A program made the translations under genes and the position numbers. From NCBI GenBank assembly GCA_042408875.1, contig JBHOQS010000025.1, positions 1 to 64,000 on the forward strand: a DNA stretch of 64,000 bases, read 5' to 3'. The notes under the pieces were generated by a model. The model was not told where the DNA came from. It was given only the letters and a program-made list of their open reading frames with translations, and ran no database searches. This document shows positions 52,091 to 60,133 of the stretch, piece after piece (the first letter of the stretch is position 1; each line of letters opens with the position of its first letter). This DNA is from JBHOQS01 sp042408875. Lineage in GTDB: Bacteria > Chloroflexota > UBA11872 > JBHOQS01.

Positions 52091-53470
52091 TCAGCCGGTG
52101 AAGTTGTCGAGATAGCGTTCCCACGTGCCATTGTAATAATAAACGTAGATAATCCGCTGGTAGCTCCAGAGCATGACCCCATGTTCGAAGTTTTGGGCGA
52201 TGCCCATGAACGTGCGCTGCTCGGCAATGGCCCAGCCGAGCAGCTCATGGACCGCTGGCTGTTCCCGCCACAGCTTGCCGAAGTTCCGCTGGGGCTCCAG
52301 ACCACCCTGCGGCGGGCGCAAGCCCATAGCGACCGGATCGCCCTCTCGCCACGTGTCGGCATACACCTGGGCCTTGCCGTTATACAGGAACACGTAAATC
52401 TGCCGCTTATCGCTACGCAGCAGCATAATTCCATTCTGGAAGACCTGCTCGGCCATACGCACGCTGACTTCTGGATCGGTGGGCTTGCCCAGTTGCTGCC
52501 GCACGCGTGCGTTCTGTGCATAGAGGTAGCCGAAATTGCGCACCGGTCCGAGCCCAGGGAAGCTCACCTGGGGCGTTGCAGTTGGCTGTGGCGTGGCCGT
52601 CGGCTGTACCGTTGCCGTCGGTTGTGAGGGACGTGTCGGCGCCTGCGCCGGAGCAGGCGTACTGGTTGGCTGTGGCTGTGCCGGGGTCGCCGCCGGCTGG
52701 ACCGGTGCAGGCGCGCGTGGGGCGGGCGCTGCTTGCGTCGGCGTCGCGGCCGACGCCGCGGCGATGGCAGCAGGCGGCGTCTGCGTTGGTGCCACCTCCA
52801 GTGCCGGCGCGACGGTGCCCGCTTGTTCCGCGGCGACCGCTGACCCCGGCCCGGTGGCGAAACTGAAGCTGAAGAGCGGGCGCCCGGCCGAGCCGTCCGT
52901 GTTTGTCCCGACTGGATTGAGGATGATCGTGTACCACGTCTGGGGCTTGAGCGGCTCGCGGGGCCAGATGGTCACCTTGCGTTCCTGCCACTCCAGGTCG
53001 TACGCGACTGGGGGCACAATGTAGAGCGAGCGCTCGATCACCGCTCGATCGACTGCGCCGCGAAACTGGAGGGTAATGGGGGCAGTCACGCTTACGTTAG
53101 CGGCGCGATCGGCCGGCTGCGTTGCCTGGACGAGGCTTCCCGGGCGCAGCCCCTGGAACAGGAAGATCAGCGCGACGGCAAAGACCGTCAACATGCTCCC
53201 GGCTACCGCCCACCGCGCCAACCTACCTGGCGACGTGTGGGCGACCAGCCGACGGCGCTCTGCAGCGAGGCGTGTGTACAGACTGTGCTGGAGAGAGGGC
53301 GGGGGGTAGGGGCGGGGAAGCTGGCCGATCAGCGCTCGCTGCACACGATAGGTCTGCTCGAGAGCACGGCAGGCTGCGCACCGTGCCAGATGCTCCTCGA
53401 CCTGTGTCCGCTCTGCCGGCGGCAGCTCATCGTCAACGTATGCCGAAATGCGCTCGGGCCTACACTTCAC
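52091..53470 (-). CDS. Zinc-finger anti-sigma-like membrane protein with Ig-like and Pro/Thr-rich external region
   Basis: A 459-residue protein. The cytoplasmic end has the zinc anti-sigma motif H27-C31-C34 (EEHLARCAAC). A membrane helix (WAVAGSMLTVFAVALIFLF) is followed by an Ig-like domain (PADRAANVSVTAPITLQF ... KPQTWYTIIL), a 90-residue Ala/Pro/Thr/Gln-rich linker, and a C-terminal domain with two LGxP-like units (VRQQLGKPTDPE, HELLGWAIAEQ) each ending in an FxxGxMLxxSxxxxIYVxxYNG strand. The GTG at 53470 follows GGAGGAG by ten bases. The sigma gene lies 60 bases upstream, so this is its probable regulator with a wall-reaching sensor. Confidence 0.82.
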   Translation of the reverse strand: MKCRPERISAYVDDELPPAERTQVEEHLARCAACRALEQTYRVQRALIGQLPRPYPPPSLQHSLYTRLAAERRRLVAHTSPGRLARWAVAGSMLTVFAVALIFLFQGLRPGSLVQATQPADRAANVSVTAPITLQFRGAVDRAVIERSLYIVPPVAYDLEWQERKVTIWPREPLKPQTWYTIILNPVGTNTDGSAGRPLFSFSFATGPGSAVAAEQAGTVAPALEVAPTQTPPAAIAAASAATPTQAAPAPRAPAPVQPAATPAQPQPTSTPAPAQAPTRPSQPTATVQPTATPQPTATPQVSFPGLGPVRNFGYLYAQNARVRQQLGKPTDPEVSVRMAEQVFQNGIMLLRSDKRQIYVFLYNGKAQVYADTWREGDPVAMGLRPPQGGLEPQRNFGKLWREQPAVHELLGWAIAEQRTFMGIAQNFEHGVMLWSYQRIIYVYYYNGTWERYLDNFTG

Positions 53471-53530
53471 CGCCGGTGTGCTCCTCCGGCACTGTGTGTA
53501 GCGCCGGAGCGTTGGGGAAGGCTGCCTCTG

Positions 53531-54214
53531 CTACGGCGCTTCGCCCCCGATGGAGGCGTAGATTTTTCGAAATTCCTCGCGCGCGCGGAAAAGCAGCGAC
53601 TTGACTGCGCCACGGGTCGTGCCCAGGATCTCGGCGATCTCCTCGCAGGAGAGGTCCTGGTATTCCCGCAGCACCAGACATGTCCGATACTTAGGGTTGA
53701 GCCGGTCCAGCGTTTTCTGTACCAGCTCCGCCGTCTCTTTGCGAATAGTTTCGCGCTCCGGATTCTCGCGCGCCACCTGGCTGGGATGGAACACCGAGAT
53801 GAACGTATCTAGCGGCTGCCAGCGAATGATCCGGCGCCTGCGGAGCTGATCAAGACAGGCGTTCGTTGCGATCCGGTACAACCACGCTGAGACGTTCAGG
53901 TCAGGCGTGGTGCGGTCGATCGCGCGAAACGCCTTCACAAACACGTCCTGCGTCAGGTCGTAGGCCTCCTCCGGGTTCCCCATCAGGCGCAAGACGTAAT
54001 TGTAGATGGGATGCTGGTACTGCCGGAAGATCTCATCGAACGTCTGTGAGGGGGCGACGGCAGCCTGCTCTGCGGTTGGCGCAAGGCTAGCCTCGGTACT
54101 CGCGCCCTCCACCGCGGGGACCGAGCTCCCCGCCGCTCCTGAAGGAACGCCCAGTGCGCCGACACTTGCGGCACTCCCTGACCTGCCCAGCTTGAGTCCC
54201 GCTTTCGTGAACAC
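53531..54214 (-). CDS. ECF sigma factor
   Basis: A 227-residue ECF sigma factor with a 55-residue Ala/Ser-rich N-terminal extension before region 2 (FDEIFRQYQHPIYNYVLRLM, EAYDLTQDVFVKAFRAID, ACLDQLRRRR). Region 4 is LNPKYRTCLVLREYQDLSCEE and EILGTTRGAVKSLLFRARE. The GTG at 54214 follows GAGGAG by ten bases. It pairs with the membrane anti-sigma-like gene 60 bases downstream. Confidence 0.92.
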   Translation of the reverse strand: MFTKAGLKLGRSGSAASVGALGVPSGAAGSSVPAVEGASTEASLAPTAEQAAVAPSQTFDEIFRQYQHPIYNYVLRLMGNPEEAYDLTQDVFVKAFRAIDRTTPDLNVSAWLYRIATNACLDQLRRRRIIRWQPLDTFISVFHPSQVARENPERETIRKETAELVQKTLDRLNPKYRTCLVLREYQDLSCEEIAEILGTTRGAVKSLLFRAREEFRKIYASIGGEAP

Positions 54215-54520
54215 GCTCGCTGCGCTCCTCTGCCGCCTACAACGAGTTGGGGCGGCGGTGGTTGCATGGGCATACGTATGGGGCTCTGGCCAGACACGCG
54301 CGACCTGCTGACTGGCAGCGCCGCGCGGCCAGCCGGCCGCGCTGGACGGCAGTGTACCATACCTGCCCGCGGAACAGAAGCCCTGCGGCTTCGTTCTTGG
54401 TGGACGGGCTGGTTTACTGCATGCCGCGCGCGGGCATGCCTACGTGTGTCGGCGGCTGGGCGCACACCTGTCGGTGCACGGCCAGCGCTTCGGACCAGGC
54501 ATGCGAATCAGGAATCAGGT
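54215..54520. other. Divergent intergenic region, no gene seen
   Basis: About 300 bases between the divergent sigma-factor and pyrF genes. I see no RNA gene, repeat or clear promoter consensus in it. Confidence 0.4.
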
Positions 54521-55411
54521 ATGATAGCTGCGTATCCGCCAACGAGTTCGCCGCCGATGTCGCCGTTTCTCGAGAAGCTGCGCCACGCCTCGCGTGTACG
54601 CCGGAGCCTGCTGTGTGTGGGCCTTGATCCTGATCCGGCGCTGCTGCCGCCATCCCTGTTGCATGGCCGGGCAGTGCCGGACGCGGTCGTCGCGTTCAAT
54701 CGCGCCATCATCGAGGCGACTGCTGACCTGGTCTGTGCCTTTAAGCCGAACCTGGCGTTCTACGAAGCCCTGGGCCGGCGCGCGTTCGAGGTCCTGGCGG
54801 AAACGCTGGCCGCCATCCCCCGGGATGTAGTAACAATCGCTGACGCCAAGCGCGGGGATATCGGCAACACGGCGCGCATGTATGCCCGCGCCCTGTTCGA
54901 GACCTTCGGGTGCGACGCGGTCACCGCCAATCCCTATCTTGGCCGCGATGCCCTCGAGCCATTCCTTGCCTACGAGGACCGCGGCGTGTTCATCCTGTGC
55001 CGCACCTCGAACCCCGGCGCTGCCGACGTGCAGGACCTGCACGTTGTTTCTGCGGGTGAGGCTCCGCGCCCGCTCTACGAGCATGTGGCTGTACTGGTCA
55101 ACCGCTGGAACGTGCGGGGCAACTGTGGGCTGGTAGTGGGTGCGACCTATCCGCGCGAGCTTCGTCGCGTGCGCGAGATCTGTCCGGGCATGCCGATCCT
55201 GATCCCGGGCATCGGTGCGCAGGCCGGCGATCTGGAGGCTGCCGTCCAGGCAGGCGTGGATGCCTCCGGAGAGCTTGCTGTGATCAACGCATCACGCAGC
55301 GTGCTCTACGCCTCGCGCGGCGAGGACTTCGCGGCGGCCGCTCGCTCGGCCGCCCAGGCGCTCCGAGATGCGATCAATGCCGCACGGCGCGGCGCAGGCA
55401 CGTGGCAGTAG
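54521..55411 (+). CDS. pyrF: Orotidine 5'-phosphate decarboxylase (type 2)
   Basis: A 296-residue enzyme for the last step of UMP synthesis. Motifs are SLLCVGLDPDPALLP, AFNRAIIEATADLVCAFKPN, and the catalytic TIADAKRGDIGNTA (Lys/Asp pair in D-A-K-R-G-D-I). The length and the longer N-terminal region place it in the type 2 (PyrF2) group seen in Actinobacteria and Chloroflexota. The ATG at 54521 has AGGA seven bases upstream; a longer reading overlaps the region in front of the sigma gene and is unlikely. Confidence 0.93.
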   Translation: MIAAYPPTSSPPMSPFLEKLRHASRVRRSLLCVGLDPDPALLPPSLLHGRAVPDAVVAFNRAIIEATADLVCAFKPNLAFYEALGRRAFEVLAETLAAIPRDVVTIADAKRGDIGNTARMYARALFETFGCDAVTANPYLGRDALEPFLAYEDRGVFILCRTSNPGAADVQDLHVVSAGEAPRPLYEHVAVLVNRWNVRGNCGLVVGATYPRELRRVREICPGMPILIPGIGAQAGDLEAAVQAGVDASGELAVINASRSVLYASRGEDFAAAARSAAQALRDAINAARRGAGTWQ

Positions 55412-55480
55412 TGACGCAGCCCCTGTGCCCGACGAGCTGAAAGGCTCCCAGACGACGCGGGCAGGCTCCTGGCGCAGCGC

Positions 55481-56455
55481 CTACTGGCCGGGACGGCCAT
55501 CGAGCACGCGGTGGACGCCCATGGCCTGGGCCTCCCTGTCCGCGTCGGGTATAATCGCCTCTCCCCCGACCGCGGCGACCACGGGCAGACCGGAGATCCG
55601 TTCGAGCACACGCGCTCGTTCCACAGCGCGATGCACGTCACGGGGGTCGATCACCGCAGAGACTTCCGCTACCAGGTAAGCTTCGACCCCGGTGTCACGC
55701 AGTCTCCCACGGGCGACCACGTCAGCGTCCAGCACCGCGCGCCGTTGCTGACGAGTGATCAGCCCGCGCTCCTCCGCGTCGTCGAGCAGTGCGGCCAACT
55801 CGTGGCCGGGCACGACACGCAGGCGCAAGAGGAGGTCGTCGAAGTATGCATGAGCCTTCTCGCGATAGCGCGCCTCGAGAATGTAGCCGCGCATCGCGTC
55901 GAAGCGATCGACGCGGACCGCCAGCACCGCGAGCTGCTCCGCGGTGCGCTTCTGCGCCTCCGCCAGCTCATCCATCCGGGCGGCGAGCTGGCGCACTGTG
56001 GCGTCAGTCTGGCGCTGGGCCTCGGCTAGTTGGTCTATGCGAACAACCAGCTGGCGTACCGTGGCGTCAGTCTGGTGCTGGGCCTCGGCTAGTTGGTCTA
56101 TGCGAACAACCAGTTGGCGTACTGTGACGTCAGTCTGGCGCTGCGCCTCCGCCAGCGCAGCCAGCGTGGCGCTAGTCTCACGCTGGGCCTCGGCGAGTTG
56201 ATCCATCCGTCCAGCAAGCTGGTCCAGGCGCTGCTCCGTACGTGCCTGGGCTTCGGCCAGTCGGGTAAGCGCTGCTTCGAGCCGGTCTACGCGCGCGTCC
56301 AGCACGGTCACTGCTCCTCGAACAATAGCTCCGATCGCGCTGGCTACTACCGTGGACACGTGCCAGGGATACGGGGGAACCAGACAGGCGTGTCGCGGTG
56401 GTGCACAGCGCCTCGTGACACTATCGTGCCACACTATCGTACCATAGATGACCAT
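55481..56455 (-). CDS. Coiled-coil protein with predicted nuclease-like C-terminal domain
   Basis: A protein of up to 324 residues. The middle (about 50-190) is a long coiled coil built of 21-residue repeats (RIDQLAEAQRQTDATVRQL). The C-terminal 130 residues (YILEARYREKAHAYFDDLL ... VEAYLVAEVSAVIDPRDVHRAVER ... LPVVAAVGGEAI) resemble PD-(D/E)XK-type predicted nuclease domains that follow coiled coils in Cyanobacteria and Chloroflexota (DUF3782-like). The start is uncertain: no ribosome site precedes the ATG at 56455, the first 30 residues look non-coding, and GTG at 56359 is a reasonable alternative. Function unknown. Confidence 0.68.
   Translation of the reverse strand: MVIYGTIVWHDSVTRRCAPPRHACLVPPYPWHVSTVVASAIGAIVRGAVTVLDARVDRLEAALTRLAEAQARTEQRLDQLAGRMDQLAEAQRETSATLAALAEAQRQTDVTVRQLVVRIDQLAEAQHQTDATVRQLVVRIDQLAEAQRQTDATVRQLAARMDELAEAQKRTAEQLAVLAVRVDRFDAMRGYILEARYREKAHAYFDDLLLRLRVVPGHELAALLDDAEERGLITRQQRRAVLDADVVARGRLRDTGVEAYLVAEVSAVIDPRDVHRAVERARVLERISGLPVVAAVGGEAIIPDADREAQAMGVHRVLDGRPGQ
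55988..56150. repeat. 63-bp tandem repeats in the coiled-coil gene
   Basis: A 63-bp unit beginning CTGGCG[TC]AC[CT]GTG starts at 55988 and 56051, with a diverging third copy from 56114. It encodes 21 residues, three heptads, so copy number changes lengthen the coiled coil without shifting frame or heptad phase. Confidence 0.88.
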
Positions 56456-56619
56456 GGCGCTGCGCCTGTTGGCGATGTCCTGCTGTGATCACCTTTGCAT
56501 GCTTTTGCATCCCTCCCTACCCAGCCCGGCATTCCGGGGGCGCTTCCCTGCTTTGTAGAGCAGGGGCATAACCGACTCCACACGGTGAGCGGGCGGGGGA
56601 TCAGCACAGGCGGGTTGTA

Positions 56620-56667
56620 ACAGGTATAAGTAGTTTATAAGATAGTTAAAATAGTATAGTTACCTGT
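56620..56667. promoter_or_regulatory. Inverted repeat around an AT-rich block upstream of the pterin dehydratase
   Basis: ACAGGTA (56620-56626) and TACCTGT (56661-56667) flank 34 bases that are almost pure A/T. It lies about 90 bases before the dehydratase start and may be its promoter/operator. Confidence 0.4.
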
Positions 56668-56753
56668 GGTCTTCAGTCTGGTGGTTCCCGGTTCGAATGG
56701 AGTTGCCTGCTCAGGACAGCCGCAGACCAGTGATGAGTGCACAGGAGGTACAC

Positions 56754-57110
56754 ATGGCGAATCTTGTTGCAATGAAGTGTACCGCCTGCCGAGGCGGTGA
56801 GCCCACGCTGACGGATCCCGAGATCGCGGAGCTCCACCCACAGGTGCCGGACTGGCAGGTCGTGGAGCGGGACGGAATCAAGCGTTTGGAGCGTGTCTTC
56901 ACGTTTAAGAATTTCGCGCAGGCGCTGGCATTTACGAACGCTGTTGGCGCCATTGCGGAGGAGGAGGGCCACCATCCTGCCATCCTCACGGAGTGGGGGA
57001 AGGTCACGGTGACCTGGTGGACCCACAAGATCAAGGGCCTCCACCGCAACGACTTCATCATGGCCGCGAAGACCGACCGGCTTTACGACGAGCAGTTTAA
57101 GCAGCCGTAG
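56754..57110 (+). CDS. 4a-hydroxytetrahydrobiopterin dehydratase (pterin carbinolamine dehydratase)
   Basis: A 118-residue PCD/DCoH-family protein. The active-site block is EEGHHPAI with the paired His residues, followed by VTVTWWTHKIKGLHRNDFIMA. The N-terminal KCTACRGGEPTLT stretch with two Cys is typical of one bacterial subgroup. AGGAGG lies five bases before the ATG at 56754. The enzyme recycles the pterin of aromatic amino acid hydroxylases; no such hydroxylase is nearby, so a role in another pterin pathway is possible. Confidence 0.92.
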   Translation: MANLVAMKCTACRGGEPTLTDPEIAELHPQVPDWQVVERDGIKRLERVFTFKNFAQALAFTNAVGAIAEEEGHHPAILTEWGKVTVTWWTHKIKGLHRNDFIMAAKTDRLYDEQFKQP

Positions 57111-57520
57111 TGACGCGCTGGCCCGCCGGCGTTCGAGGCCGGGCGGGCACGTTGCTACACTCCATGCTTCCCCCTCGTAGGGCTCGGCTCGCACACGAGC
57201 GAGGCATCATAGAGCGCCTGCTCCAGCCAGGATCCCCGCTCGGAGGACGCGCCCCGCGCCTTTCCAGGCGCAGCCATACGTCAGATATGCTACTGCCGCG
57301 GTTGACAACCCGGGCATGAACCCCATAGGATACATCCACGAGCGCCGGTGTTTTCGTATTGGGTAATGGCATTGCAAGAATCGGCATAGCCAGCGCAGAA
57401 GTCTAGAAGGTCGATCGGCATCAAGAGATAGGCGATCGACGGCGAGCACCGGCTGCGTTCATTGCCGCGGGTGCTGCGCATCCCGCGGCGCAGGCCCCGA
57501 GTTCGGGCGAGGAGGTGGCT
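57111..57520. other. 410-base intergenic region
   Basis: No gene is seen. A candidate promoter lies at 57302-57331 and is listed separately. The rest shows no repeat or RNA signature that I recognise. Confidence 0.4.
57302..57331 (+). promoter_or_regulatory. Candidate sigma-A promoter upstream of the PhnD-like gene
   Basis: A perfect TTGACA (57302-57307) is followed after 18 bases by TAGGAT (57326-57331), a fair -10. The gene starts about 185 bases further on. Confidence 0.4.
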
Positions 57521-58492
57521 ATGGGCGTCTGGACCATCGCATGCACACGCCGCCGCGCGGCCGCTATCGCGCTGGGCACACCGCTTGCGACAGCCCTGGC
57601 ATGCGCCGTGCCGGCCGGGGGTGGCGCTCCGGGCGGCCGGGCCGAGGGCGAGAAGAGCACAGTGGTGATTGCCCCTCCGGCGACAAGCCTGGAGGGCTTC
57701 TCCGCCAACTACCAGCGCATGAAGCCGATCACCGACTTTCTTTCACGGCAGGCCGGCATCACCTTCGAGACCTGGTCGCCCACGGACTACGCCAGCACGA
57801 TGCTGGAGCTCGCTCGCGGCAAGCTCGACCTAGCCTGGCTCCCCCCGCTCCTCTATGCGAAGTCAAACGAAGAGGGCGTTGCCACCGCGGCCCTCAAGAT
57901 GCTGAAGAAAGACCCCTCCGGGCGACTGCGCGATACGGCTGAGGCGCTGATCGTCGTGCGCGCCGATGGCCCGCAGTCGCTGGCCGAGCTGAAAGGCAAG
58001 ACCATTGCCGCGACCGATCCGGCCGACGCCGTGGGCTGGCTCTTCCCTGCTGAACGCATGGCGAGAGAAGGCATCAATCCGCTCAAAGAGGCCAAGATCG
58101 ACTATCGCAGCACGCCACACGGGACATTGGTCCGGCTGCTGCAGAAAGGTGCCGATGCGGCGTTTACGACGCCCGCCGCGTTGTCACATCCCGACGTGCT
58201 ACGGGTCGAGAAGGAGCCGGACAAGGCAACGCGAGTGCTGGCCAGGATTGAAGGCATCCCACTTGATCTGATCGTGCTCCGCCGCTCGCTTAACCCGAAG
58301 ACGGCTGAGAAGGTGCGCACTGCCCTGCGTGCCCTCACGGACACGAGCACGGCTGTGGTGCAGGAGCAGGGGCAGACGCGCTATCTCCTGGCTGTCTTTG
58401 GCTACGATGGTGCCCAGGAAGCCCGCGATAGCGACTATACACGGGTCAAGGAAGCTGCCAAGGCACTGGGCATCGCGCTCAAGTCAAGATAG
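57521..58492 (+). CDS. PhnD-like phosphate/phosphonate-type ABC solute-binding lipoprotein
   Basis: A 323-residue binding protein. The N-terminus has CTRRRAAAIAL and ATALAC (Cys28), a Tat-type lipoprotein signal. The mature part resembles the PhnD/SsuA-like type II fold: FSANYQRMKPITDFLSRQAG, LARGKLDLAWLPPLLYA, SLAELKGKTIAATDP, and VLRRSLNPKTAEKVRTAL. GAGGAGG lies six bases before the ATG at 57521. It probably binds a phosphonate, phosphite or similar anion; the permease and ATPase partners (PhnE, PhnC) are not in the window. Confidence 0.8.
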   Translation: MGVWTIACTRRRAAAIALGTPLATALACAVPAGGGAPGGRAEGEKSTVVIAPPATSLEGFSANYQRMKPITDFLSRQAGITFETWSPTDYASTMLELARGKLDLAWLPPLLYAKSNEEGVATAALKMLKKDPSGRLRDTAEALIVVRADGPQSLAELKGKTIAATDPADAVGWLFPAERMAREGINPLKEAKIDYRSTPHGTLVRLLQKGADAAFTTPAALSHPDVLRVEKEPDKATRVLARIEGIPLDLIVLRRSLNPKTAEKVRTALRALTDTSTAVVQEQGQTRYLLAVFGYDGAQEARDSDYTRVKEAAKALGIALKSR

Positions 58493-58510
58493 CAAGACCT
58501 GCGCTTCTGT

Positions 58511-58558
58511 GAGATCACGAGCGTCTGAGATCACGAGCGTCTAAGATCACGAGCGTCA
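58511..58558. repeat. Three 16-bp tandem repeats
   Basis: GAGATCACGAGCGTCT at 58511-58526 and 58527-58542, then a copy with two changes at 58543-58558. The last copy merges into a GCGTC-AAAAA-GACGC hairpin (58553-58567). They lie between two binding-protein genes. Confidence 0.88.
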
Positions 58559-58747
58559 AAAAGACGCGAACACGTTCGAGCGAGATTAGTGAGCAGCGAG
58601 CGCAGAATCCGGGCCTAGGCCACGCTCGGTTCTCCGCTCCGGCCCTGGCTACCCGGCTATATGTAAAGAATACGGTTATATGAAAGATTAATAAAAGAAT
58701 AAAAAGAATAAAAGGATAAACGGATATACGTATCGGGAGGACTAGCC

Positions 58748-60055
58748 ATGAGGATGCCCGCGCTGACCCGCCGTGAGGTGCTCGCTGTGCCACTGGCCAG
58801 CTGGGCAGGGGCCCTGCTGGCGGCCTGCCGCCCGCAGCAGCCTGCCGGGGGGCCTGGCGAGCAGGTCGTGGAGTTCATGAACTGGAGCGACATTCAGAAC
58901 ACTACCCTGGAAGTGGTGATCAACAACTTCCAAGCCAAGTTCCCGCGCATAAAAGTCGACGTGCAGCCTACCCCGGCTGACTATGAAGACAAGATGCGCG
59001 CCATGCTGGCAGCGGGTGTGGCGCCAGACATCATGCGCGTTAACGATGATTATGTACGCGGCTACACCCTTAAAGGGCAGCTTACCGATCTCACGCCCTA
59101 CATTCGGAAGAGCGGCTTCAAACGCGAGGACTTTTTCGAGACCCACTGGGACTTCCCGATCTACCAGGGCAAGTACTGGGCGTGGCAGATCGGCAATAAT
59201 CCGCGCCTCTTCTTCGCGAACGTTGACCTCTTCAACAAGATGGGTGTGCCACTCCCACCCAACGACCGGTGGGATCCGCCGGGATGGACCTGGGATGACC
59301 TGCTGGTGACCGCACGCCGCCTGACCGATCCGGCCAACGATCAGTTCGGCGTGCTGATTGTGGACGACACGGGCTATGAAGAGACCTTCGCGCGGAATAA
59401 CGGCGGCGTGGGTATTTACGACAAGGACGGCCTCAAGTTCACGCTTGCGGACGAAGCCGGTATCCAGGCCGTGCAGTGGGTTGTGGACCTGACCTGCGCG
59501 CACCAGGTGCAGCCGGGCCCGGCTGACCGCAGCCGGCTTGGCGGCGCGGATGCGATGTTCCGCAACGGCAAGCTGGGCATGATCTTCCGCACGATGGGCT
59601 ATACCAACACCCTCTGGCGCACAGCACGGGACCTGAACTTCGATCTCGTCCCGGTGCCGAAGAAGGTCCATCGTGTCACCGAAGGTAGCCTGATCGTGTT
59701 CTGCATCCCGCGCATCGCCAAGAACCCGGACGGCGCCTGGGAGCTGCTGGCCTATTTCGTCCAGGACGAGGCCGCCAAGATCTTCGCGGAGAACCTGGAT
59801 TGGGTGCCGGCGCGCAAGGCTCCGGCGCAGCAGTACATCAAGCCGCGCCCGGGCCAGCCGCCGGCCCATCTGAGCCTGCTCGTCGAGGCCCAGGCGAACT
59901 CGGTGAACGTGAACTACGCCGCCGGTACAGAGCGCGCCCGCCAGATCTACCGGCCTATTCTCAGCCGCGACGTCTACACCTGCCAGAAGAGCGCGCGTGA
60001 AGTGCTCAGCAGCTTGCGCAGTGAGATCGAGGCAACGCTACGGCTGGAGATTTAA
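58748..60055 (+). CDS. Extracellular sugar-type ABC solute-binding lipoprotein
   Basis: A 435-residue family 1 binding protein. LTRREVLAVPL and GALLAAC (Cys27) form a twin-arginine lipoprotein signal. The mature part has NNFQAKFPRIKVDVQPTPAD, AAGVAPDIMRVNDDYV and GWTWDDLLVTARRLTDP. The C-terminal part (YAAGTERARQIYRPIL) is usual for the family. GGGAGGACTAGCC precedes the ATG at 58748. An A-rich leader (58660-58735) with repeated GAATAAAA units lies upstream. No permease is adjacent. Confidence 0.87.
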   Translation: MRMPALTRREVLAVPLASWAGALLAACRPQQPAGGPGEQVVEFMNWSDIQNTTLEVVINNFQAKFPRIKVDVQPTPADYEDKMRAMLAAGVAPDIMRVNDDYVRGYTLKGQLTDLTPYIRKSGFKREDFFETHWDFPIYQGKYWAWQIGNNPRLFFANVDLFNKMGVPLPPNDRWDPPGWTWDDLLVTARRLTDPANDQFGVLIVDDTGYEETFARNNGGVGIYDKDGLKFTLADEAGIQAVQWVVDLTCAHQVQPGPADRSRLGGADAMFRNGKLGMIFRTMGYTNTLWRTARDLNFDLVPVPKKVHRVTEGSLIVFCIPRIAKNPDGAWELLAYFVQDEAAKIFAENLDWVPARKAPAQQYIKPRPGQPPAHLSLLVEAQANSVNVNYAAGTERARQIYRPILSRDVYTCQKSAREVLSSLRSEIEATLRLEI

Positions 60056-60063
60056 GTGAAGCG

Positions 60064-60110
60064 TTCAGGGCTTCTATACTGTCTGGTCTATACGGTCTGG
60101 AAGTCCTGAA
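60064..60110 (+). other. Stem-loop with a 14-bp repeated loop between two genes
   Basis: TTCAGGGCTTC (60064-60074) and GAAGTCCTGAA (60100-60110) form an 11-bp RNA stem with one G-U pair. The loop is mostly two copies of TCTATAC[TG]GTCTGG in tandem (60073-60100). It may lower read-through into the next gene. Confidence 0.5.
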
Positions 60111-60133
60111 GAGACCCCTGCGGAAGGTGGAGC

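Noticed and set aside
56680..56705. GGTTCCCGGTTCGAATGG looks like a tRNA T-arm
   Set aside because: No acceptor, D or anticodon stem can be built around it, and it lies just before the pterin dehydratase gene.
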